Assembly (NCBI GenBank): GCA_900548875.1 | Contig: URMA01000091.1 | Span: 1 to 12,702, forward strand | Direction of reading: 5' to 3' | From: an uncultured Porphyromonadaceae bacterium | Lineage (GTDB): Bacteria > Bacteroidota > Bacteroidia > Bacteroidales > Muribaculaceae | DNA length: 12,702 nt | Shown: piece by piece, positions 1 to 5,806 of the stretch | Numbering within the stretch: the stretch's first letter is position 1 | How the letters are laid out: each line of letters begins with the position of its first letter | Notes under the pieces: model-generated | The model's database searches: none | Told to the model about the DNA's origin: nothing | What the model saw: only the letters and a program-made list of their open reading frames with translations | Program-made: the position numbers and the translations under genes

Positions 1-108
1 GAGCGTCATTAAAAATAATGAATTTTCACATTAGTATTATTATCATTTTCAAAGTGCATCCACCCACTTCCCTTACAATTTAATCGGGTATTAACACTTA
101 AAATTAGC

Positions 109-180
109 GGATTCGAGGGAAACATCATCCTATTTCTTTTGATTTGAAACTTTCTGCAAGGGATGTTTTACAGCGAATCC
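109..180. repeat. Nested imperfect inverted repeat
   Basis: GGATTCG at 109-115 pairs with CGAATCC at 174-180. Inside it, AAACAT at 120-125 pairs with ATGTTT at 163-168. CC at 129-130 can stack on GG at 161-162 across a 3-base bulge. The symmetric arms could fold as a stem with internal loops in RNA or DNA. No U-run follows on either strand, so it does not read as a terminator. Function unknown; the pairing could be by chance. Confidence 0.3.
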
Positions 181-184
181 AATC

Positions 185-198
185 TGTTAAATTTAACA
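185..198. repeat. 14-bp perfect palindrome TGTTAAATTTAACA
   Basis: Bases 185-198 are a perfect AT-rich palindrome with no spacer, shaped like a dimeric regulator operator. It stands in noncoding DNA about 190 bp past the tyrS stop. If it regulates anything, the target is probably left of the window. The AT richness makes chance occurrence more likely. Confidence 0.35.
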
Positions 199-244
199 CA
201 TAAAGAGATTTTTAGAACAAACTAAAGCATCAAATTGCCATTCT

Positions 245-279
245 AAACATAAATATCTATTAACAAATAGATTATGTTT
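245..279. repeat. AT-rich hairpin
   Basis: AAACATA (245-251) pairs with TATGTTT (273-279). Directly inside, ATCTATT (255-261) pairs with AATAGAT (266-272) around the loop AACA, with a 3-base bulge (252-254). That gives 14 pairs in 35 bases. It is almost all A-T, so weak as a terminator, and lacks a good U-run on either side. It may be a weak bidirectional terminator or a protein-binding site. Confidence 0.3.
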
Positions 280-326
280 TGCCACAATGCAGTTACAAAT
301 TATAACCATATTATCCCTAATAAAGC

Positions 327-365
327 AAAAAATGCGGAAGCCGCAACAAAATCGGCTTCCGCATT
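327..365 (-). terminator. Intrinsic terminator of tyrS
   Basis: AATGCGGAAGCCG (331-343) and CGGCTTCCGCATT (353-365) form a perfect 13-bp stem around a 9-base loop (344-352). The stem begins 24 bases past the tyrS stop codon. Read on the minus strand it runs directly into a T-rich tract (332-327, then GCTTTA), the layout of a rho-independent terminator. The A/T base of the stem adds As on the other side, so it could also act on rightward transcription. Confidence 0.9.
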
Positions 366-389
366 GATATTTTGCAAAGTGGCAATTTG

Positions 390-1682
390 CTATTCTGCCA
401 CTATCAGATAGTAGTTTTTCTTGCCGCGTTGCACAAGCAGATATTTCCCGTTCAACAAGCTGTCGGCTGTAAGTTCCTTGTCGAATGCTTCAAGTTTTTC
501 CTTGTTGACGGAAACACCGCCGCCCTGAACAAGCTTGCGCATTTCACCTTTCGAAGCGAATATCTTTGCATGCTCGGCAAGCAAGTCAACAGCTTTTACG
601 CCACCGGCCAGCAGATCGCGCGACACCTTGAACTGCGGCACACCTTCAAACACGGAAAGGAATGTGGCCTCATCCAGACGGTGAAGCGTTTCGGCAGTAG
701 CGTTGCCGAAAAGAATATTGGATGCGTCGACAGCTGCATTGTAGTCGGCCTCGGAATGTACCATGACCGTCACTTCCTTGGCCAGACGTTTCTGAAGCAC
801 ACGCAAATGCGGAGCTTCCTGATGCTGGGCTATCAATGCTTCAATTTCTTCGCGTGAAAGGAACGTGAAGATTTTAATATAGCGTTCAGCGTCGCTGTCG
901 CTCACATTCAGCCAGAACTGATAGAACTTATACGGAGAAGTATAGCGTGCATCCAACCACACATTGCCCGACTCCGTCTTTCCAAACTTACCGCCGTCGG
1001 CCTTGGTAATCAACGGACAAGTAAGAGCGAAAACCTCACCTCCGTTGGTACGACGGATCAGTTCGGCACCGGTAGTAATGTTGCCCCACTGGTCGGAACC
1101 ACCCATCTGCAACTTGCAGTTCTTCGTTTCGTAGAGATGCAGATAGTCGTAACCCTGCAACAGCTGATAGGTAAATTCCGTAAAGGAAAGTCCGTCGCGG
1201 GCTTCGCCGTTAAGACGTTTTTTCACGGATTCTTTCGCCATCATGTAATTGACTGTGATGTGCTTGCCTACCTCACGGGCAAAGTCGAGGAAGGTGAAAT
1301 TCTTCATCCAGTCGTAGTTGTTCACCAATTCGGCGGCATTGGGAGCATCGGATTCAAAATCCAGGAATTTGGAAAGTTGCTTTTTGATACATTCCTGATT
1401 GTGGCGCAACACATCTTCCGTCAGCAAATTACGTTCGGCCGATTTGCCGGAAGGGTCGCCAATCATACCCGTTGCACCGCCAATCAGAGCGATAGGCTTA
1501 TGGCCACAACGCTGGAAGTGACGAAGAATCATCACGCTCACCAAGTGTCCTATATGGAGAGAATCGGCTGTAGGGTCAATACCCACATAGGCCGTTGTCA
1601 TTTCTTTCTGAAGCTGTTCTTCGGTACCCGGCATCATATCGTGCACCATACCGCGCCATTTAAGTTCTTCTACAAAATTCAT
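390..1682 (-). CDS. tyrS: Tyrosyl-tRNA synthetase
   Basis: Class I aminoacyl-tRNA synthetase that activates tyrosine with ATP and charges tRNA-Tyr in the cytoplasm. The 430 residues match the usual length of bacterial TyrRS. The Rossmann catalytic domain carries the HIGH signature at residues 43-46. It also carries the tyrosine-pocket segment QMGGSDQWGN and the KMSKS-type loop as KFGKT at 232-236, the normal form for this family. The C-terminal ~70 residues form an S4-type RNA-binding domain (around GEMRKLVQGGGVSVN). The ATG at 1682 fits the family's N-terminus and lies about 20 bases past the predicted transcription start. It has its own promoter (1713-1744), whose -33 element abuts the stop of the upstream lipoprotein gene. 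I see no terminator between the two, so read-through from the upstream operon is possible. The gene looks intact and is almost certainly essential. Confidence 0.98.
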   Translation of the reverse strand: MNFVEELKWRGMVHDMMPGTEEQLQKEMTTAYVGIDPTADSLHIGHLVSVMILRHFQRCGHKPIALIGGATGMIGDPSGKSAERNLLTEDVLRHNQECIKKQLSKFLDFESDAPNAAELVNNYDWMKNFTFLDFAREVGKHITVNYMMAKESVKKRLNGEARDGLSFTEFTYQLLQGYDYLHLYETKNCKLQMGGSDQWGNITTGAELIRRTNGGEVFALTCPLITKADGGKFGKTESGNVWLDARYTSPYKFYQFWLNVSDSDAERYIKIFTFLSREEIEALIAQHQEAPHLRVLQKRLAKEVTVMVHSEADYNAAVDASNILFGNATAETLHRLDEATFLSVFEGVPQFKVSRDLLAGGVKAVDLLAEHAKIFASKGEMRKLVQGGGVSVNKEKLEAFDKELTADSLLNGKYLLVQRGKKNYYLIVAE

Positions 1683-1712
1683 CGGTTATGTAAGTTTTTT
1701 AATATTCTACTG

Positions 1713-1744
1713 CAAAGTTACGACAATAAATTGACATTACACAA
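1713..1744 (-). promoter_or_regulatory. Bacteroidota-type promoter for tyrS
   Basis: On the minus strand the -7 box reads TAACTTTG (1720-1713), matching the Bacteroidota consensus TAnnTTTG. A TTG -33 element (1744-1742) lies 21 bases upstream. The transcription start should fall near 1706, giving a leader of roughly 20-25 bases. The -33 region sits in an AT dyad, AAATTG (1728-1733) / CAATTT (1742-1747). It also shares AAATTGTGT with the promoter at 5587-5617. Confidence 0.75.
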
Positions 1745-1745
1745 T

Positions 1746-2174
1746 TTACCATTTTTTCAAATAGTAGGTATAGGTAACGCCGGTTTCCTCATCGAGATAT
1801 TCAAGTATTTTTGTCTTATGATTGTTTTCTATTACCCGAAAACGGAACTTTTCTTTCAGATATACATGGGGCGGCACAGCGCTTTCCTTCGTATTGAACA
1901 CGACATCCACATAGTCGTCGTTATCCGTCCATGTTCCATAATAAGTTCCTGAGGTATGTTGTTCCGGATAAGAAATATTGACGGAGAACACCGAGGCCTG
2001 AAAGCGGAAAAAGGCGTTACCGGCATAATCCGGGTCATCCTTGCCGTCGATTGTCAGGCGTTCCACTTTCCACTGTCCGAACCACGGACCAATATTGCCA
2101 TTGTTATGCATACAGCCGGTCAGCGCAAAAAGCAATGCCAGCGTACAGACTACCTTATAATAAATCGCTTTCAT
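1746..2174 (-). CDS. Small lipocalin-like lipoprotein
   Basis: A 142-residue lipoprotein. The N-terminus has a hydrophobic signal segment ending in the lipobox LTGC, so Cys21 should be lipidated after cleavage. The residues after Cys (MHNNGN) lack the acidic run that sends Bacteroidota lipoproteins to the cell surface, so a periplasm-facing location is more likely. The mature part starts with a G-x-W motif (FGQWKVERLTIDG) and then alternating beta-strand-like segments (FRFQASVFSVNI, GTYYGTW, YVDVVFNT, KFRFRVI, TYTYYLKKW). This resembles the small lipocalin-like families common in Bacteroidales that may hold hydrophobic ligands. Its ATG overlaps the TGA of the upstream barrel gene (ATGA at 2174-2171), so translation is probably coupled. 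The fold call is by pattern only; function is unknown. Its place in a lipid-synthesis operon makes lipid binding an attractive inference. Confidence 0.85.
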   Translation of the reverse strand: MKAIYYKVVCTLALLFALTGCMHNNGNIGPWFGQWKVERLTIDGKDDPDYAGNAFFRFQASVFSVNISYPEQHTSGTYYGTWTDNDDYVDVVFNTKESAVPPHVYLKEKFRFRVIENNHKTKILEYLDEETGVTYTYYLKKW

Positions 2175-3715
2175 TTTCCAAACACATTAAAAAGTCCGTT
2201 ATAACTCAATGAGAGCATCACTCCGAAATTGTTGCCCAGCAAGTTGCCGCGGTCAACTGCCAACTGCCCTTTCAGGTCAAGTCCCTTTACCTGCGGGAAG
2301 CTGTAAGTGCCTTCCACCATAAAGGATGTGTCGTACATCGGTTCCAACAAAGAAGCATCATATGTACCCAATGACTTGCGGTAGGATACCAGCACACGAT
2401 ATTTCAACGGAGAATAAATGTAACCGCTAACCCCTACATGGAACCCACGAATACGGTTGTGGGCTACCGCCATGTATCCGTCCGTGTTATAGATAATAGA
2501 CGGAATGAAGGGCGTACCCTTCGACAAACCATAATACATATAACTATTGTAACGGAAATTGTTATAATAACTGTCGCCACCGGTTGCATGGTCGGTCATT
2601 TCCGTACCCGCATGGTCGTTCGGAGCCCAGTGGGTAGGACCACTCTGGTTCATGAAATCGATATATTCGACAACAGCACCGGAAACAATGCTTTTCGGAT
2701 TCTTGCTCTGATATTCCAAACCCCAGATACCGTCAAAGCCGTTCAACTTGCCGATACCCGAACCGTCTTCATAAGGCCACTGGAAATAGGCCTTCAACTC
2801 GGTGTTGTCCTTCAGCCGATAACGGGCCACAAAATCCCACGAACCGAGCGTATTTCCGAAAACATACTGCGAATCACCGAAATTCGAACCTCCCGCTCCG
2901 GGAATGAACATGTTCAGAAATTCATGGAATCCCACATCATAAGGGTCTTCTTTCACCAGCACGCCGTTTTTATACGTACGTGCATTTCCGCAATACTGCC
3001 CCATCACCTGCATACCGACCGTTACCGAGAACGGTTTTTCTGGTTTCGTACGGAAATACATGCGCTTGTAGTGTGCCCAAATTCCCGTATTGATGAAATT
3101 CTGCTTATAGTTGTAATGTTCTTCCAGCCAATTGCCGTCAATATATTTGCCGAACATGATTTCTCCTTGAATCTGCACCCAACCGTTTGTGAACGGGATG
3201 TCCTGAAAATCGACAAATCCGGCACGAAGTTCCGGCATCGGACGGGCATTGTTCGACTGCACAAAGTCGCCGCTACCCAATTCCGAATTAAAAAGCGGAG
3301 AATTCCGTTCCTTCATACCAAATGTCAGGAACACGCCACGGTATTTCACAGCTCCATACAGCTGCTGCAACCAGGCTGCCGACGGACGGCGTGCCACAGG
3401 CACCATTTCTCCCCTTCCATCTTCCGTAGGAAAACAGTGCATATAGTCGGTAGAAGAAGCATATCCCGTCAGGGCATCCACCCCGAAAGCATAGCTGAAA
3501 CGCTTGGAAAGGTCCAAATCCTTCCATGCCTTTGCCCTCACGGCGGCAGTCTTACCCTGCGTAAGCACGCCTCCGTTGTTCGACATCATGTAGTAGGGAG
3601 CCAAATCCTCCGTTCCTACATTTCCGAAAGCCTCAGCACGGAACTGCAGCGGCGTTTCGGCGTGCAGCCCCATTGCCGACAAGGCAACTGCTGCAAAGAG
3701 AAACCATTTTTTCAT
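2171..3715 (-). CDS. Wzi-family outer-membrane beta-barrel protein
   Basis: A 514-residue exported protein. Residues 1-20 are a signal peptide (MKKWFLFAAVALSAMGLHA, cut near A-E). The mature start, APYYMMSNNGGVL followed by a charged strand and FSYAFGVDALTGY, matches Bacteroidota proteins annotated as capsule assembly Wzi family (Caps_assemb_Wzi). Wzi in enteric bacteria is an outer-membrane barrel that anchors capsule at the surface. The rest is rich in aromatic alternating strands and glycine/asparagine turns, and ends with a strand-like segment (NFGVMLSLSYNGLFNVFGK), as expected of a barrel. No capsule genes are near. It starts 6 bases after the GlsB-like stop and overlaps the lipoprotein start, so its partners appear to be glycine-lipid enzymes rather than capsule enzymes. 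It could therefore bind or move a lipid or surface glycan; that is inference. Confidence 0.82.
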   Translation of the reverse strand: MKKWFLFAAVALSAMGLHAETPLQFRAEAFGNVGTEDLAPYYMMSNNGGVLTQGKTAAVRAKAWKDLDLSKRFSYAFGVDALTGYASSTDYMHCFPTEDGRGEMVPVARRPSAAWLQQLYGAVKYRGVFLTFGMKERNSPLFNSELGSGDFVQSNNARPMPELRAGFVDFQDIPFTNGWVQIQGEIMFGKYIDGNWLEEHYNYKQNFINTGIWAHYKRMYFRTKPEKPFSVTVGMQVMGQYCGNARTYKNGVLVKEDPYDVGFHEFLNMFIPGAGGSNFGDSQYVFGNTLGSWDFVARYRLKDNTELKAYFQWPYEDGSGIGKLNGFDGIWGLEYQSKNPKSIVSGAVVEYIDFMNQSGPTHWAPNDHAGTEMTDHATGGDSYYNNFRYNSYMYYGLSKGTPFIPSIIYNTDGYMAVAHNRIRGFHVGVSGYIYSPLKYRVLVSYRKSLGTYDASLLEPMYDTSFMVEGTYSFPQVKGLDLKGQLAVDRGNLLGNNFGVMLSLSYNGLFNVFGK

Positions 3716-3721
3716 TTGTCA

Positions 3722-4729
3722 CTATTTATTTCTGTTCCGTGCATATTCACGGATACGGTGAATCAGATCTTTGCGATAGTTGATGAAACGTTCGTAGAAC
3801 GTACGGATATGACGGATTTTCTTTTCTTCATAGATTTCAGCTATGGCAAAGAAAATACCGGTTTCCTCCACATCCCCGAATTCATCGTTGATGGCAGTGC
3901 CCAGCATGTGCATTTTCGGGGAAAGGTTCATGTAGGAGTTCACCAACGGAGGGATATTGAATCCGGCTGCACGTATCTGCGTGTTCAGAATCTTATAGTC
4001 CTCCTTGAAACTGCCGCCCACGAACAGCCGCTGCATGCGAGCCTCATTGATATTGGCATCCAACGGCTGGATAGGTACTACCAGTTTTTCATCATCGTGA
4101 AAATATTTGTCAAGGAAATAGAGAATCATGTTGCGGCACTCCATCGGATAGCTCGGATACATCGTCATCTTTCCGAACAGATATTTGATTTGGGGATAAA
4201 CCACCACCAGTGCACCAAGTCCGTCCCACAGATTGTCCAAAGCGTACAACGCTTTCGCGCCTGCTTTTGTTGACTGATACTCAACAGAAACAAACGAGCG
4301 TCCCAACTCAATCGTATAAGGCAGAATTTCATTGATGAACTTCGGAGAATATTTAAACATGTGCGACATGGCGATATGCGGTACTCCGTTTTCATCCATC
4401 TTCATGTTTTCGCCCAGCAGAAAACGGTAGCCGCCGATAATTTCTTCGGCATCCGGATTCCACACGATGAGCTGCTGACAAGGCTCGTCCATAAGGTCGT
4501 ACTCGTCAATGTCGGCACTCTTGCCCGTCCCGCCGCCGGAAGCGCGGAATGCGATTTCACGCAAACGGCCGATTTCCCACATCACATTGGGAGAATTTTG
4601 GGAATCGACGATATAGATTTCATTATGTCCCTTGTTAGTAGTACGCAGAAGACGGGCTTCCGTAAGCTCCATCTTCAGCAGACTTTTATGTACCGGAGCA
4701 ATGATGCTCTCCACTTTCATTCTATTCAT
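3722..4729 (-). CDS. glsB: GlsB/OlsB-like glycine N-acyltransferase
   Basis: A 335-residue member of the GNAT-related acyltransferase family (Acetyltransf_5; OlsB-like, older label 'hemolysin'). In Bacteroides thetaiotaomicron the GlsB homologue joins a 3-hydroxy fatty acid, probably from acyl-ACP, to glycine as the first step of glycine-lipid synthesis. Related Bacteroides enzymes make commendamide. Seen here: the loop GGGTGK (65-70) followed by DIDEYD (73-78), the GGYRF strand, and the family signature ELGRSFV (141-147). The last ~100 residues form a C-terminal extension rich in charged helix, ending in a basic tail (RIREYARNRNK). The protein is cytoplasmic or loosely membrane-bound, with no signal peptide. 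Its ATG overlaps the GlsA-like TGA (ATGA at 4729-4726), implying coupled translation; a second ATG at 4720 is possible. Substrate is inferred from family and neighbour, not from the sequence itself. Confidence 0.87.
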   Translation of the reverse strand: MNRMKVESIIAPVHKSLLKMELTEARLLRTTNKGHNEIYIVDSQNSPNVMWEIGRLREIAFRASGGGTGKSADIDEYDLMDEPCQQLIVWNPDAEEIIGGYRFLLGENMKMDENGVPHIAMSHMFKYSPKFINEILPYTIELGRSFVSVEYQSTKAGAKALYALDNLWDGLGALVVVYPQIKYLFGKMTMYPSYPMECRNMILYFLDKYFHDDEKLVVPIQPLDANINEARMQRLFVGGSFKEDYKILNTQIRAAGFNIPPLVNSYMNLSPKMHMLGTAINDEFGDVEETGIFFAIAEIYEEKKIRHIRTFYERFINYRKDLIHRIREYARNRNK

Positions 4730-5553
4730 TTCTTTTCAGCAAGACTATATACAACTGATTTAACGTATGCGGCCCATTCCTTTTTCGAACGGCTGTTGTC
4801 GAATGTCGTGTAAGGAATCGGCTTTCCAAAATGGAAGGTGAACGATTTGCCCTTCGCGTCCACCATTTCGGCAGGGAGGAAAATCAATTCAATATTGAAT
4901 TTAATGCCCAGGCGTTTTCTTATTCTTGCAAACCGATAGAAGAATTTTGAATTCAAACCTTCAAAATATACCGGTATTACATCACGCTTGGTTTCAACGC
5001 TCTTCGTTATAAAAGATTTCTGCCATTCCAGATCGCAAACCTCTCCTTTATCATTCATTCGCGAGCACAGACCGGCAGGAAACATCAGTATCTGATCGTC
5101 GCCTGCATAGGCCTCCTCCACACGCGTCATCGCCTCACGCGACTGCGAGCCATACTTGTTAATCGGAAGGAATACGCTGCGAAGCGGCTTGATAGCCATC
5201 AACACATCGTTTACAATACACTTGACATGGTTGTCGTACCGGTCACACAAAAACGACAGCAACGCCATACCGTCAAGTCCGCCCAGAGGATGGTTAGAGG
5301 CAAAGACATAACGGCCTTCAGATGGCAGGTTTTCAACACCTTTACAGGATAGCTTTATATCCAACGACTCCATGACACCACGGGCAAAATCCGGTCCTTC
5401 TTTTCCGACATTCTCTCCCGAAATCCGGTTTAGTTCATCCTGGCGGATGATACGGGCCAATTTCCGGAAAACAAATTCCGGAATGAAGCGGGAAGCACGC
5501 GGCATCTTACTGACGATTACCTGCTTAACGTCTAATCGTAACGAATTTTCCAC
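4726..5553 (-). CDS. glsA: GlsA/OlsA-like lysolipid O-acyltransferase (GTG start)
   Basis: A 275-residue PlsC-type 1-acylglycerol-phosphate acyltransferase homologue. In the glycine-lipid pathway GlsA adds a second acyl chain to the hydroxyl of the N-(3-hydroxyacyl)glycine made by GlsB, at the inner face of the inner membrane. The catalytic block is NHPLGGLDG, with His88 and Asp94 (H-x5-D, one residue longer than classic H-x4-D). FPAGLCSR (158-165) takes the place of the substrate-binding FPEGTRS block, followed by VIPVYFEGLNSKFF. The start is taken as GTG at 5553. An in-frame TAG lies three codons upstream, so nothing longer is possible. The next ATG (residue 16) would remove the N-terminal segment LRLDVKQVIVSK, which looks like part of the fold. 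It is first in a four-gene operon with a promoter at 5587-5617. Function rests on family and pairing with the GlsB-like gene. Confidence 0.87.
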   Translation of the reverse strand: MENSLRLDVKQVIVSKMPRASRFIPEFVFRKLARIIRQDELNRISGENVGKEGPDFARGVMESLDIKLSCKGVENLPSEGRYVFASNHPLGGLDGMALLSFLCDRYDNHVKCIVNDVLMAIKPLRSVFLPINKYGSQSREAMTRVEEAYAGDDQILMFPAGLCSRMNDKGEVCDLEWQKSFITKSVETKRDVIPVYFEGLNSKFFYRFARIRKRLGIKFNIELIFLPAEMVDAKGKSFTFHFGKPIPYTTFDNSRSKKEWAAYVKSVVYSLAEKK

Positions 5554-5563
5554 TCTGATCTAA

Positions 5564-5590
5564 TTTGCATCCTATATTTCAGGATGCAAA
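5564..5590. promoter_or_regulatory. 10-bp perfect inverted repeat over glsA start site
   Basis: TTTGCATCCT (5564-5573) and AGGATGCAAA (5581-5590) are perfect inverted arms around a 7-base centre. The right arm runs into the -7 box of the glsA promoter (5587-5594), and the repeat covers the predicted transcription start near 5580. It could be a repressor operator blocking the promoter. If transcription starts at the first bases of the arm, it could instead be a hairpin at the very 5' end of the mRNA. It is not followed by a U-run, so a terminator is unlikely. Confidence 0.7.
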
Positions 5591-5617
5591 AGTAATATTT
5601 TAGAATGAATAACACAA
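5587..5617 (-). promoter_or_regulatory. Bacteroidota-type promoter of glsA operon
   Basis: Minus-strand TACTTTTG (5594-5587) fits the -7 consensus TAnnTTTG. TTG (5617-5615) lies 20 bases upstream as the -33 element. The predicted start is near 5580, giving a ~27-base leader to the GTG. It should drive the whole four-gene unit down to 1746. The -33 element sits in AAATTGTGT (5620-5612), also present at the tyrS promoter. Confidence 0.75.
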
Positions 5618-5656
5618 TTTCAAAATATCATTTAACCGTTTTAGCCTCAATTCAAT

Positions 5657-5687
5657 AAAAAAATCACACATTATCACAAGATGTGTG
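5657..5687 (-). terminator. Intrinsic terminator of the giant secreted protein gene
   Basis: On the minus strand CACACAT (5687-5681) pairs with ATGTGTG (5671-5665) around a 9-base loop. One A and seven Ts follow (5664-5657). The stem is only 7 bp, but the U-run is strong. It lies about 120 bases past the stop of the gene at 5807-11461 and upstream of the glsA promoter, so it separates the two units. Confidence 0.8.
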
Positions 5688-5693
5688 CATTCC

Positions 5694-5780
5694 GACAGGT
5701 ATTCCACCAGAGTCGTACTCCCGAACGGCCCCCACAACAAAGCACCCCGACAAGCCAAAGCCTGCCGAGGTGAACCTGTC
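5694..5780 (-). repeat. Structured 3' UTR (nested inverted repeats)
   Basis: GACAGGT (5694-5700) and ACCTGTC (5774-5780) are a perfect 7-bp inverted repeat spanning the 3' UTR. Inside it, in the minus-strand transcript, CCUCGGCA (5770-5763) can pair with UGUCGGGG (5752-5745), using two G-U pairs. The element sits between the stop codon at 5807 and the terminator. It may stabilise the long mRNA or be released as a 3' UTR-derived small RNA. Folding was judged by eye. Confidence 0.35.
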
Positions 5781-5806
5781 TATTACAACAAATAGTGTGT
5801 TTTTCA

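Larger units (their letters stand above)
1..326. other. AT-rich noncoding region with inverted repeats
   Basis: I see no supportable gene, tRNA or rRNA here. The stretch is AT-rich and lies beyond the tyrS terminator, so it separates tyrS from whatever lies left of the window. It holds three dyad-symmetric elements, listed separately. On the minus strand an ATG occurs at 9-7, preceded by A/T-rich sequence. It could be the start of a leftward gene, but only three codons are visible. No TAnnTTTG box with correct spacing was found on either strand; the nearest leftward candidate (GCACTTTG at 57-50) lacks the conserved TA. Confidence 0.6.

Noticed and set aside
1..78. Leftward promoter (TTG 78-76, GCACTTTG 57-50) with ATG at 9-7
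   Set aside because: The -7 box lacks the conserved TA, spacing is 18, and only three codons are visible, so neither promoter nor gene can be supported.
2171..3715. Part of a capsule biosynthesis locus
   Set aside because: Although the barrel is Wzi-like, no glycosyltransferase, flippase or polymerase gene is in the window; the neighbours are lipid acyltransferases.
2438..4273. 611-codon open frame on the plus strand across the barrel and GlsB-like genes
   Set aside because: It lies antisense to two well-supported genes, is rich in His/Arg/Ile as expected of a shadow frame, and has no recognisable domain or promoter.
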